NCBI RefSeq assembly: GCF_001443605.1
Contig: NZ_CP013118.1
Location: forward strand, 4,117,001 to 4,181,000
Source of the DNA: Salinivirga cyanobacteriivorans
GTDB taxonomy: Bacteria > Bacteroidota > Bacteroidia > Bacteroidales > Salinivirgaceae
Reading direction: 5' to 3'
DNA: 64,000 nucleotides
A program made the translations under genes and the position numbers. Shown here piece after piece: positions 43,976 through 52,765 of this stretch; the stretch's first letter is position 1; the number at the start of each line of letters is the position of its first letter. A model generated the notes under the pieces. It was given only the letters and a program-made list of their open reading frames with translations, was not told the origin of the DNA and did not search any database.

Positions 43976-46652
43976 GGAGATATATCAGAATGGAAATCGT
44001 ATCGAGGAAATTCTACCTCGATACGATAATTATTATTCCCATACCCATTTAAGTAAAGAAAAGGAAAAATTGCATGAGCATATTCATGTAGTAATGCACT
44101 ATGCGATGAAGCTAATTGAAGTTCATCAATTAGATATGGTAATAGATAATCTTATAAATGATTGGTTGAAAATCAATCCAAAGATTAATCAAACTAAAAT
44201 TATAGGTGATTTCATAAAAGAATTATTTGTAAACACTATTTCGTATCACGATTATGGAAAAGTAAATGAAAACTTTCAGGTCGAAAAAATGAATAATGAA
44301 AGTTTTTTCGAGCGAAATACCTTAAATAAAATTGGCTCCAAGCATTCAATTTTAAGTGCTTATGTTTATTTAAACACACATTTAAATAGAATAATAAAGT
44401 CGAAAAACTTAGCAGTAGCAGAAAAGAACTTTCTTATTGCAACAGCGTTCTTATTCTCAAATTCAATAACAAAACACCATTCATATTATTTTGAGAATCA
44501 TGTAGATTATACTGAAGAAATAATTGATTCATTAAAAAGTTATCTTCATTTATTTGACGTGGAACTAACAAAAGAGTCCAAATTTATTATATCAGAAAGT
44601 ACGAAAATCTTTACTGAAATAATGATTAAAATTGAAAGTAATGGTAAAAACTATTTTTCAATTTTTGCCCTGCTTAAACTTAATTTTTCATTACTGACTG
44701 CTTCCGATTATTATGCAACTAATGAATTTGCACAAGGAATTAAGATTAAAGATTATGGAATTCTCCTTGAAAAAGACAAGAACAAATTACAGGATAATTT
44801 TATTAATAACAGTAATACTCCTTACAATGGAGATTTAATCAGGAATTTGGATTCGTACAATAAATTAGATTTCGATAAATTATTAGAAATAAGTAATAAC
44901 AATCTTAATCTAATTCGTCAAAAAATAGCAGCAGAAGCCGTATTTACTTTAAAGAATAATCCAGATAGTTTTCTTTATTATATTGAAGCTCCAACAGGTG
45001 GAGGGAAAACTAACATTTCTTTTGCCTGTACACTGGAACTATTGAAAATGGATGATAATTTGAATAAAGTTTTTTATGTATTTCCATTTACAACACTAAT
45101 AAATCAGACGTTTACAAGTATAAAGAAAACATTAAAGCTTGAAAGCAAGAGCATTATTCAATTACATTCAAAAAGTGGATTTCACACAACTGAGCATGAA
45201 AAGAACGAAGATGGAGTATATGGTAATGACAAGTTAAATTACATCAATAACTTATTTATTAACTATCCATTTACATTATTATCACACGTTAAATTTTTTA
45301 ATATCCTAAAAGGAAACGATAAAGAGAACAATTATATATTACATCGGTTAAGTAATTCAATTATTATCATTGATGAGTTGCAAGCGTATACCCCAGAACA
45401 TTGGGATAAAATTATTTTCTTTTTATTTAATTATGCAAAGTACTTCAATATTCGATTTGTCTTAATGTCTGCAACTCTTCCTAAAATTGACAAATTAAAT
45501 AAGGAAGCGAAAGGTATGGTTACTTCATTAATTCCAAATAAAGATAAATATTTTACAAACCGAAATTTTAGAGAACGTATCACATTTGATTTTTCATTAT
45601 TAGGGGATAATGGAACCAAAAAAATTACTTTAGATGAGCTGAGAGATATTGTTTTCAATGAATTAGAAAAATATTGTTCAACAAATAATGATTCAAATGG
45701 ATTAGTTGAATTTATTATTAAAAAATCGGCATCACGCTTTTATACAAATATTTGTAACGATGAAAGGTTTAATGATTACCAGAAATTTATAATATCAGGA
45801 ACAATACTTGAACCAAGACGTCAAGAAATTATCACAGCATTAAAAGAAAAGAAATATAAAGGGCAAGCTTTTAAAAAATCGATTGTGATTACAACTCAAG
45901 TTATTGAAGCCGGAGTTGACATTGATATGGATATAGGATTTAAAGACCGCTCCATAGTTGATAGCGATGAACAGTTAGCTGGCAGAATAAACAGAAATGC
46001 CAAGAAAAGAAACTGTAAAGTATTTATTTTCAATTACGATAAAGAATATTTGATATACGGAAAAGACAATCGCTATCAACAAAAATTACCATTTGGTGAT
46101 TATAAAAATATTTTAGAAAGTAAAAACTTCGATATTTTATATGACAGAGTAAACAGTAATATAGAATCTAAGAATAAAAGCGACCTGATTATTAACATTA
46201 ATGACTATTGGGATTATTTCAAACAAATCCATTTCAAAGGAATCAATGATAGTTTCAAATTAATCGACGCTGATACCACTTCTGTATTTGTACCATTAAG
46301 TATTGATTGTAAATGGTTTTCTGAATCAGAAATTGATTTCATCTCAAATTTTCAAATATCTATCTATAATTCAATTAACGGGAACGATGTTTTTGAGATT
46401 TATAAAAATATTGTTTTGGGAAATAGCAACTTTATTGAAAAAGAAATAGATAAAAAACAGATAAGTGGGATAATGTCGAAATTTACATTTTCCATATATA
46501 CGAATTCGAATATGACAAAAGAACTAATGGAGTACTCCGATTATGAAATATATCAACAGTTTGGAATAATATTTTTAACTCATTTTAAAGAAATATATTC
46601 TTTAGAAGATGGCATCCATGATGAAAAATTTAAAGAAGCTGTATTTTTATAA
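43950..46652 (+). CDS. cas3: CRISPR helicase-nuclease Cas3 (HD + DExD/H)
   Basis: The protein has about 900 residues. The N-terminal HD nuclease has HEHIHVVMHYAMKL, the SYHDYGKVN motif and KHSILSAYVYL. The superfamily 2 helicase follows: Walker A APTGGGKTN near residue 345, the DEXH-like IIIDELQAYTPEHW, motif III MSATLP and motif VI DEQLAGRINRNAKK. The order and size fit a full-length Cas3 that degrades DNA bound by Cascade. No frameshift or truncation was found, so interference capacity appears intact. The start is the ATG at 43950, inside cas5. Confidence 0.95.
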   Translation: MEKLFNSFKEIYQNGNRIEEILPRYDNYYSHTHLSKEKEKLHEHIHVVMHYAMKLIEVHQLDMVIDNLINDWLKINPKINQTKIIGDFIKELFVNTISYHDYGKVNENFQVEKMNNESFFERNTLNKIGSKHSILSAYVYLNTHLNRIIKSKNLAVAEKNFLIATAFLFSNSITKHHSYYFENHVDYTEEIIDSLKSYLHLFDVELTKESKFIISESTKIFTEIMIKIESNGKNYFSIFALLKLNFSLLTASDYYATNEFAQGIKIKDYGILLEKDKNKLQDNFINNSNTPYNGDLIRNLDSYNKLDFDKLLEISNNNLNLIRQKIAAEAVFTLKNNPDSFLYYIEAPTGGGKTNISFACTLELLKMDDNLNKVFYVFPFTTLINQTFTSIKKTLKLESKSIIQLHSKSGFHTTEHEKNEDGVYGNDKLNYINNLFINYPFTLLSHVKFFNILKGNDKENNYILHRLSNSIIIIDELQAYTPEHWDKIIFFLFNYAKYFNIRFVLMSATLPKIDKLNKEAKGMVTSLIPNKDKYFTNRNFRERITFDFSLLGDNGTKKITLDELRDIVFNELEKYCSTNNDSNGLVEFIIKKSASRFYTNICNDERFNDYQKFIISGTILEPRRQEIITALKEKKYKGQAFKKSIVITTQVIEAGVDIDMDIGFKDRSIVDSDEQLAGRINRNAKKRNCKVFIFNYDKEYLIYGKDNRYQQKLPFGDYKNILESKNFDILYDRVNSNIESKNKSDLIININDYWDYFKQIHFKGINDSFKLIDADTTSVFVPLSIDCKWFSESEIDFISNFQISIYNSINGNDVFEIYKNIVLGNSNFIEKEIDKKQISGIMSKFTFSIYTNSNMTKELMEYSDYEIYQQFGIIFLTHFKEIYSLEDGIHDEKFKEAVFL

Positions 46653-46707
46653 TTATGAACCCAATGAAAATCTGATTAATACAAAAATAAACCCATGACC
46701 TTTTATT

Positions 46708-46728
46708 AACCAAAACCACATTTTGGTT
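46708..46728 (+). repeat. Inverted repeat downstream of cas3
   Basis: AACCAAAA and TTTTGGTT flank a 5-base loop, 55 bases after the cas3 stop. No T-run follows, so it could only be a weak terminator or an mRNA-stabilising hairpin. The rest of 46653-46859 shows no further structure. Confidence 0.4.
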
Positions 46729-46859
46729 ATGGTTAGCAACTTATAAGGTTATTCAAAAAAACATCAACCATTGTCAGTGTGAAATTATAAAATTTACAAA
46801 ACGGCGATAACCAATAATAGAATGCAACCAAAACAAACAAGATAATATCGGCACAAACG

Positions 46860-48278
46860 ATGAGTTCAAAACAGAAAAAGAGCGATTATAAAGCCAGGAA
46901 GCATAAAGAAAAAGCTAAAGCACAGCAGGAAAAGAAGCGGCTTAAAGCACTTCCAAAAGCGCTACGGAAATTAGAAGCTGAACTTAACCAACATGTCGAG
47001 TTTCTGAAAATATACGATGGCTATATTGGCGACTTTACAGGTGAAATCATCCCTGTTGAGCCGGTGAAAAATCCGTTTGATGTGTTAAACCAAATGGAAC
47101 TGAACCTCCAACACCCCAACGCACTTAATGCAGACATGTTAAAGCAACACATCCTCGCTATTGATGATGCTTTTAGTAAGATGGGATTTTTCATAAACCC
47201 CATTTCTAAAACCGAAGATATGCATGCGGATGTCTATGAATTGCTGTATTTCTTCATAAATAATCCGCCAAAAGAAAATTTCGACAGACAAGCTGAACTT
47301 ACGTATAAAAATAATTCGATCATCATAGAAAGAGACGATTCTGACGATTCGTTCTATGACAGTTCCGAACTCGCTAATCAAAAAAAGAAAATTCAGCCGT
47401 ACATCAATCAGCTTGTCGAAGATTTGGGAAAAGTGGCTCAAAACCCACCTAAACCTACTTATTTCGAAACGCCTCCACACTTTGAGGAATTGCCCCACAT
47501 AGCTGAACTTTCCCTAACCCCATACAAAACCATTGAAGAACTAACGGGCATAAAGCAAATGGTTTTTCCCGAAATGACCGACCTTTTTGCCGATCAGTGC
47601 CAACAGGTGAACGATGCTATTTTTAAGGTTTTCGAAGGGTTAAATATTGAGCTGATTGATGTCCCGGAAGATATTCCACCCGAGTGGCTCTACGAAGTGC
47701 TTTCTACCAATTGGAAACACTACGTGCAGCATTTACCCGAATCCGGCATGGATCTGGAACTGTGCACCGGCGACCCAATAACCTGTCCTTATGGTAATTA
47801 TTGCACCTGTGGCGACGATTGGGATACCTACGAGCTACCCGATAAGTTTGATTTGCCACTGATAGAGCGGATAATTGAGATCATTGAAAAGGACCAATTT
47901 TGCTACCTAAATCCGGATACGTTGGAAATTGAATCTATTCCACAAAAAACGGTGAACCAGCCCTCAAAAGAAGGATTTAAACACGAAAATTGGGAAGAAT
48001 GTTACGTTTTTAAACCCTTCAGCAAGAAGGAGAAACTGGAAATTATGATCCATTTCTCGACAAACAACAAAGACGAAAGCCTTTCGGAAGAACTGTTTTG
48101 TGCATTGGAAAGCAAGGAGCCAATACAAAATTTTGGTGAATTAATAAACACTTCAAATCAAAGAAATATTTGGTATAACTATTACATAGAGAGCCTAAAA
48201 GACCGCATTCGTCATAGTATTTACCAGGAACTACAAAAGAAAATAGAACCGCTCGACGAAAGCCAATTACCTTTTTGA
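46860..48278 (+). CDS. UPF0158-domain protein with basic N-terminal helix
   Basis: The 472-residue protein starts with a Lys/Ala-rich helix (KARKHKEKAKAQQEKKRLKAL), probably a nucleic-acid or coiled-coil segment. A central part contains a four-Cys cluster (LCTGDPITCPYGNYCTCGDD), reminiscent of a zinc knuckle. The C-terminal 140 residues match UPF0158 (CYLNPDTLEIESI, VFKPFSKKEKLEIMIHF, NQRNIWYNYYIESLKDRIRH). The function of UPF0158 is unknown. It lies between cas3 and the adaptation genes on the same strand, so it is either a passenger or an accessory gene. Confidence 0.65.
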   Translation: MSSKQKKSDYKARKHKEKAKAQQEKKRLKALPKALRKLEAELNQHVEFLKIYDGYIGDFTGEIIPVEPVKNPFDVLNQMELNLQHPNALNADMLKQHILAIDDAFSKMGFFINPISKTEDMHADVYELLYFFINNPPKENFDRQAELTYKNNSIIIERDDSDDSFYDSSELANQKKKIQPYINQLVEDLGKVAQNPPKPTYFETPPHFEELPHIAELSLTPYKTIEELTGIKQMVFPEMTDLFADQCQQVNDAIFKVFEGLNIELIDVPEDIPPEWLYEVLSTNWKHYVQHLPESGMDLELCTGDPITCPYGNYCTCGDDWDTYELPDKFDLPLIERIIEIIEKDQFCYLNPDTLEIESIPQKTVNQPSKEGFKHENWEECYVFKPFSKKEKLEIMIHFSTNNKDESLSEELFCALESKEPIQNFGELINTSNQRNIWYNYYIESLKDRIRHSIYQELQKKIEPLDESQLPF

Positions 48279-48338
48279 GCTAGAAATAAGAAAATGTAAA
48301 ACAAACTCAGACTATAAGAAATAAATTATGAATCCATT

Positions 48339-48488
48339 ATCAATCTCCATCAATCTCTTTCAATCTTGTATCAAACCCATCAATCTCTCATCAATCTCCA
48401 TCAATCTCTTTCAATCTTGTATCAAACCCATCAATCTCTCATCAATCTCCATCAATCTCTTTCAATCTTCCATCAAACCCATCAATCT
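48339..48488 (+). repeat. Three-copy 51-bp tandem repeat built of TCAATCT motifs
   Basis: Copies lie at 48339-48389, 48390-48440 and 48441-48488 (last slightly shortened and changed). Each unit holds four to five TCAATCT-like heptamers separated by about three bases. It occupies the whole gap between the UPF0158 gene and the first cas4 remnant. Related motifs recur around cas1 and cas2. Confidence 0.9.
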
Positions 48489-48497
48489 AACTAAACC

Positions 48498-48746
48498 ATG
48501 CAAATAACCGGCACACACTTTAATTATTACCTGATTTGCCACCGAAAATTGTGGTTATTTGCCCATCATGTACAGATGGAACCGACCAGCGATGCCTTTG
48601 CGGAAGGCCGATTTATACACGAAACCACCTACTTGCAACGAAACAGTAATTTTTGGGAATTGGAAATTGTCGAAATTGAAAAGATGAAAGAACACATTGA
48701 GCAAATAATTCATTATACAAAAAAAAAATCGAGAATAGCTTTGTAA
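48498..48746 (+). pseudogene. cas4: cas4 remnant, copy 1 (internal deletion)
   Basis: The 82-residue frame keeps the Cas4 N-terminus (THFNYYLICHRKLWLFAHH, FAEGRFIHETTYL), including the first iron-sulphur Cys. It then jumps from FWELEI directly to VEIEKMKEHIEQII, which corresponds to a point about 75 residues later in the second copy. The catalytic Asp and Glu-x-Lys segment is lost and the three C-terminal cysteines are missing. Nucleotide divergence from copy 2 (roughly four of five bases shared by eye) argues against a very recent duplication. Confidence 0.82.
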
Positions 48747-48778
48747 AGGCGAAATGATGGTTTCAAGCGGGAAAACAA

Positions 48779-48809
48779 TTGCCCATGATATAATTATAAG
48801 CTATATTTA
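48779..48809 (+). promoter_or_regulatory. Possible abiE promoter with an AT palindrome
   Basis: TTG at 48779-48781 and TATATTTA at 48802-48809 approximate the -33/-7 consensus with 20 bases between. The palindrome TATAATTATA (48789-48798) lies between them and is a candidate AbiEi binding site. The sequence is very AT-rich, so chance is possible. Confidence 0.35.
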
Positions 48810-48838
48810 CGTTTTTGCACAAAATAAACAATAATTTT

Positions 48839-49603
48839 ATGACAAATTTGCAAGCCCAATTTCTAAAAATGCTGGATGAATACGGTTACGATATTTTTAA
48901 CCTGGATATGGTCAGAGATACCGGTAGGTTCTCTAATGCACAAATTTCACAAGCTTTGCGTAGCCTGACAAATTCCGGCATTATTAATAAATTGGAAAGG
49001 GGAAAATTTGTGAAAGACGGCTTCAGCGATGAATTTGTTATCGGAAACTTTCTGGCACCCGACGGAGGTATAGCATATTGGTCGGCACTTAATGCCCACG
49101 GACTTACCGAGCAATTTCCAAATGTTGTATATGTACAGACATCACGCAGAGCCGGTGAGTTTACGCATCAAAATTTACGTTATAAATTCATTAAAGTAAA
49201 TGCAAGCAAAGTAACAGGTTATGTGAAAAATGGTTATGGTAATCATATTTACCAGATTACTGATGTGGAGAAAACCATTGTCGATTGTTTTGATTTGCCA
49301 CATCATGCAGGTTGGTACCCTGAAATTATTAAGGCTTTTAACCGTGCAAAGATTAATGCAAAGAAACTGGTAAAATCTTGTAAAGCGATTGATAATCTAT
49401 CTGTTACAAAGCGACTTGGATACCTGAGTGAGGCACTTAATAAAACCGGAATGGAATTTTTTATTGATTATGCCCAAAGTATACTGGGAAATGAATACTC
49501 ACTTTTTGAAATAGATGGTAAATCAAACGGCAATTATCATTCGCGCTGGAAACTAATTATTAATATGCCTGAAAAAGAAATATTAGAAATGGCCAATTCA
49601 TAG
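48839..49603 (+). CDS. abiEi: AbiEi-family antitoxin / transcriptional regulator
   Basis: The 254-residue protein starts at the ATG at 48839. An N-terminal winged-helix (FSNAQISQALRSLTNSGIINKLERGKFV) is followed by the AbiEi body with IAYWSALNAHGLTEQFPNVVYV, the TDVEKTIVDCFDLP block and a C-terminal domain. It neutralises the AbiEii toxin and represses the operon in characterised systems. The toxin gene starts four bases after its stop. The pair lies between two damaged cas4 genes. Confidence 0.88.
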   Translation: MTNLQAQFLKMLDEYGYDIFNLDMVRDTGRFSNAQISQALRSLTNSGIINKLERGKFVKDGFSDEFVIGNFLAPDGGIAYWSALNAHGLTEQFPNVVYVQTSRRAGEFTHQNLRYKFIKVNASKVTGYVKNGYGNHIYQITDVEKTIVDCFDLPHHAGWYPEIIKAFNRAKINAKKLVKSCKAIDNLSVTKRLGYLSEALNKTGMEFFIDYAQSILGNEYSLFEIDGKSNGNYHSRWKLIINMPEKEILEMANS

Positions 49604-49607
49604 CTTC

Positions 49608-50459
49608 ATGAGACAAACAGAATTAATAAACATAGCCACCGAAAAAAAAGTTAGCGTCACCACAATTGATAAGGATTGGGTTTTGGGCCATTTCTTAAAT
49701 GCGCTATATGCTCAAAAGGAAGTTCAGGAGAACTTTGTGTTTAAAGGTGGCACATGTTTGCGAAAATGCTATTTTGAAGATTACCGATTTTCTGAAGATC
49801 TTGATTTTACATTACTCGATAAAGAATTTAACGTCGACAACAAATTCTTACAATCAATAATTGAATACGCCGAAATAATGAGTGGTGCTAAGTTCCATAT
49901 TGACAAAATTAAACCCCAGCAGTCTGCCAATGAAGATCAAGGATATGAAATAAAAATCAAATATTGGGGAGCCAACCATAAACCGAATCAAAAACCCTTG
50001 CCAAAATCACGCTGGCTCACTTCAATAAAATTGGATATCAGTTTCTCAGAAAAGATTTTCTCCACACCTATTGAAAAAAAGATCATTCATAATTATTCTG
50101 ATTATCAGAAAATTAGTAGCGCTGTTGTGTCTTATGACCTGAAAGAGTTAATAGCTGAAAAATTACGATCCTTAATACAACGAAACAGACCCAGAGATAT
50201 TTATGATATTTGGTATTTGCAATCAATTATTGACCCTGCCGAATACTCCGAAATTCATCATCTTTTGAGGGAAAAAGCAAAAATTAAAAGCATTGACATT
50301 AATAATGCAAATGACTTTGTTAATCCTGATAAACAAAAAGCCAATAACCGTGCCTGGCAGAGTAGTCTGGGAAATCATTTACCCATAGAGCAATTGCCGG
50401 ATTTCGAGTCTGCTTATGCTAAATTGAAACCTTTTGTTACACAAATTTTAAACACATAG
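49608..50459 (+). CDS. abiEii: AbiEii-family nucleotidyltransferase toxin
   Basis: The 283-residue protein has the nucleotidyltransferase signature VFKGGTCLRKCYF followed by FSEDLDFTLLD (DxD-type metal ligands), then SIKLDISFSE with a third acidic residue and YDLKELIAEKLRSLIQRNRPRDIYDI, a hallmark of AbiEii. The type IV toxin modifies tRNA or another NTP-accepting target and causes growth arrest or abortive infection. All catalytic motifs look intact. It probably stabilises this stretch of the CRISPR island and may add phage defence. Confidence 0.92.
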   Translation: MRQTELINIATEKKVSVTTIDKDWVLGHFLNALYAQKEVQENFVFKGGTCLRKCYFEDYRFSEDLDFTLLDKEFNVDNKFLQSIIEYAEIMSGAKFHIDKIKPQQSANEDQGYEIKIKYWGANHKPNQKPLPKSRWLTSIKLDISFSEKIFSTPIEKKIIHNYSDYQKISSAVVSYDLKELIAEKLRSLIQRNRPRDIYDIWYLQSIIDPAEYSEIHHLLREKAKIKSIDINNANDFVNPDKQKANNRAWQSSLGNHLPIEQLPDFESAYAKLKPFVTQILNT

Positions 50460-50463
50460 CTCA

Positions 50464-50977
50464 TGTACATCACCGGCACACATTTTAATATTACCTGATC
50501 TGTCATCGCAAATTGTGGCTATTTGCGCACCATGTGCAAATGGAACCCACCAGCGACACCGTAGCGGAAGGACGGCTAATTCATGAAACCACCTATTTGC
50601 AGAGAAACAGCAATTTCAGGGAATTGGAAATTGGCGGAATTAAAATTGATTATTTCGACCATCAGAATAAGGTGATTCATGAGGTGAAAAAATCGGCCAA
50701 ACTGGAAGATGCGCATGTGTGGCAATTGAAATATTACATCTACGTGATAGAAAAGGCAGGATTAGAGGGCGTTACAGGTATTCTGGAATATCCTAAACAG
50801 CGGCAAAAAGAGGAAATTTTGCTGAGCGAGCGCGATATTATCGAAATTGAAAAAATGTGTGAACACATTGATCAAATAATTAATCATGATACCTGTCCGG
50901 ATGTTATTAATATGCCTTTTTGTAAAAGATGTGCCTATTATGATTTTTGTTATGTCGGCGAAAGTGAAACCCTTTAG
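50464..50977 (+). pseudogene. cas4: cas4, copy 2, with 1-base deletion near the start
   Basis: From ATG 50464 the frame reads MYITGTHFN and then meets a stop at 50497-50499. Comparison with copy 1 shows one missing T in the AATTATTAC context. Downstream the gene is complete: EVKKSAKLEDAHVWQLKYYI carries the catalytic Glu-x-Lys, IDYFDHQ the Asp, and the C-terminal cluster CPDVINMPFCKRCAYYDFC the last three Fe-S cysteines. The only open start in frame is TTG at 50513, which would drop the first cysteine (LICHRK). It is therefore either inactive or rescued by frameshifting, or the deletion is a sequencing error. Cas4 sets PAM choice during spacer acquisition. Confidence 0.78.
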
Positions 50978-51021
50978 TAGGTTACAAAAAGTAACTTGCT
51001 TTTAGTAACCTGAGAAAAGCA

Positions 51022-52032
51022 ATGCGTATGAAAAAGAATTACTATTTATTTAATCCCGGGCGCATGTCGCGCAAAGACAATACATTGAAATTTGAACCTG
51101 TTACGGAAGACGGTAAATTTCAGAAGCCTCGTTATTTGCCGGTTGAACAGGTAGATCAGTTGTTTTGTTTTGGATCTGTGGATGCGAATTCGGCTGTCTA
51201 TAATTTTCTGGGAAAAAATGATATTTCAGTTCATTTTTTCGATTATTATGAAAATTACACAGGAAGTTTTCAACCCAAGCGGAAATTACTGGCAGGAGCC
51301 GTGCAAATAGCACAAGTAAAAACGTACCTTTCCGAAGAGGAGCGGATATCGTTGGCACAACAATTCATAGAAGGAGCAGCACATAATATTTTACGCAATC
51401 TCAAATATTATAATACGCGGGGCAAAGATGCGACCCCGTTTATTGAAAAAATAGAAGGACTTCGTAAGCAAGTTTCACAAAGCAAAAATATAAGAGAATT
51501 AATGGGCATAGAAGGAAATATACGTATGACCTATTATGATGCATTTCCACTTATTGTGAACGATTTTAATATGAATGGACGCACTATGCAACCACCGCAG
51601 GACGAAGTGAATTCACTCATTTCGTTTGGAAATATGCTGTGTTATGCAGAATGCTTACGTTCCATACATCAAACCCAACTCGATCCAACCATAAGTTTTT
51701 TGCACGAACCCGGATATCGCCGGTATTCACTGGCTTTGGATTTAGCAGAAATATTTAAACCTGTGCTGGTCGACCGGCTTATTTTCAAGGTACTCAATAA
51801 AAAAATTGTTCAAAAAAACGACTTCGATACTGATTTGAATCGCATAGTCTTAAAAGAAAAAGGAAGAAAAGCATTTATTTCCGGTTGGGAAGAACGTATG
51901 GGGCAAACTATTATGCACAGAAGCCTGAAACGCGAAGTAAGCTACAAACATCTGATAAAACTGGAGTGTTACAAAATTGTAAAAGATTTGATGAAATTGG
52001 ATAATTACAAACCTTTTAAAGCCTGGTGGTAG
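51022..52032 (+). CDS. cas1: CRISPR integrase Cas1
   Basis: The 336-residue integrase inserts new spacers next to the leader together with Cas2. Metal ligands E164 (MGIEGNIR), H228 (SFLHEPGYR) and E243 (LDLAEIFKP) are present, as is the SFGNMLCYAECLRSI helix. The length is standard for type I-B. It lies 44 bases after the cas4 stop; the gap contains a small inverted repeat (GTTAC-AAAAA-GTAAC at 50981-50995). The gene is full-length. Confidence 0.95.
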   Translation: MRMKKNYYLFNPGRMSRKDNTLKFEPVTEDGKFQKPRYLPVEQVDQLFCFGSVDANSAVYNFLGKNDISVHFFDYYENYTGSFQPKRKLLAGAVQIAQVKTYLSEEERISLAQQFIEGAAHNILRNLKYYNTRGKDATPFIEKIEGLRKQVSQSKNIRELMGIEGNIRMTYYDAFPLIVNDFNMNGRTMQPPQDEVNSLISFGNMLCYAECLRSIHQTQLDPTISFLHEPGYRRYSLALDLAEIFKPVLVDRLIFKVLNKKIVQKNDFDTDLNRIVLKEKGRKAFISGWEERMGQTIMHRSLKREVSYKHLIKLECYKIVKDLMKLDNYKPFKAWW

Positions 52033-52115
52033 ATTAGTGGGAGATTGAAGTGAGATTGATGGGAGATTGGTGGTAGATTGAAGGGAGATTGATAGGAGAT
52101 TGGTGGGAGATTTGA
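52033..52115 (+). repeat. AGATTG-type tandem repeat between cas1 and the four-helix gene
   Basis: Eight or so copies of (G)AGATTGA/G are spaced 9-11 bases apart with GTGG/TGGG linkers. This is the reverse complement of the TCAATCT motif found at 48339-48488. It occupies nearly the whole 112-base gap. Confidence 0.85.
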
Positions 52116-52144
52116 TTTATATTAATTTTAAGTAAATAGTCATT

Positions 52145-52522
52145 ATGAAGGAATTATCAAATTGGGTTCAATATAAAATAGGAACCAGGGATCGGTTGAA
52201 GGTTTTTGCTTTAACCATTCTTGAAATTTCAGAGGTATTACCGAAATCGACCAGGGCAAATGTTATTAATTACCAGCTGACGAAATCCGGAACATCGATA
52301 TATGCAAATTATAGAGCAGCATTACGAGGAAGATCGAAAAAAGAATTTTATAGTAAGTTGTGCATTGCAGTTGAGGAAGCAGATGAGACAGAAATGTGGC
52401 TTGAATTGTTGCTGAGTGCTAATATTTCAAATAAAGACATAGTGAAAGATGCCCATAAAAATAGTATCGAAATTGTTAAAGTATTGGCAAATATGAGGAA
52501 GAGAATGGAAGGTAAAGATTGA
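52145..52522 (+). CDS. Four-helix-bundle protein (23S rRNA intervening-sequence / Avd-like family)
   Basis: The 125-residue protein belongs to the S23/four-helix-bundle family. Typical blocks are LPKSTRANVINYQLTKSGTSIYANYRAALRG, EFYSKLCIAVEEADETEMWLELL and the final VKVLANMRKRM. Relatives form pentameric barrels and bind nucleic acid; Avd acts in diversity-generating retroelements. No reverse transcriptase or variable repeat is found nearby. The position between cas1 and cas2, framed by repeat islands, is unusual. Its stop codon lies inside the first AGATTGA unit. Confidence 0.85.
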   Translation: MKELSNWVQYKIGTRDRLKVFALTILEISEVLPKSTRANVINYQLTKSGTSIYANYRAALRGRSKKEFYSKLCIAVEEADETEMWLELLLSANISNKDIVKDAHKNSIEIVKVLANMRKRMEGKD

Positions 52523-52735
52523 TGGGGAGATTGATGGGAGATTTATGGTAGATTGGTGGTAGATTGGTGGTAGATTGGTGGTAGATTGGTGCTAGATTGA
52601 AGATTGCAGAGTTCAATCTTCTTCAATCTTCTTCAATCTTCTTCAATCTTCTTCAATCTTCTTCAATCTTCTTCAATCTTCTTCAATCTTCTTCAATCTC
52701 AATCAATCTAAAATCAATCTTAATCAAATCTATAC
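52516..52735 (+). repeat. Two opposed repeat tracts (AGATTGG then CTTCAATCTT) before cas2
   Basis: AGATTGR units run from 52516 to about 52608. After GTTCAATCTT at 52611, seven perfect CTTCAATCTT decamers run from 52621 to 52690, then degenerate TCAATC units to about 52735. The two tracts are mutually complementary, so an RNA or single-stranded DNA could fold into a long imperfect hairpin. They fill the gap between the four-helix gene and cas2. Confidence 0.9.
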
Positions 52736-52765
52736 TAACTTTATTTTACAAAAAAAAACAGGAAT

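Noticed and set aside
48498-48746. Intact small Cas4
   Set aside because: Core catalytic segment and three C-terminal cysteines are missing compared with the copy at 50464-50977.
52145-52522. Diversity-generating retroelement (Avd-like accessory gene)
   Set aside because: No reverse transcriptase, template repeat or variable repeat near the four-helix gene; it fits the general S23 family.
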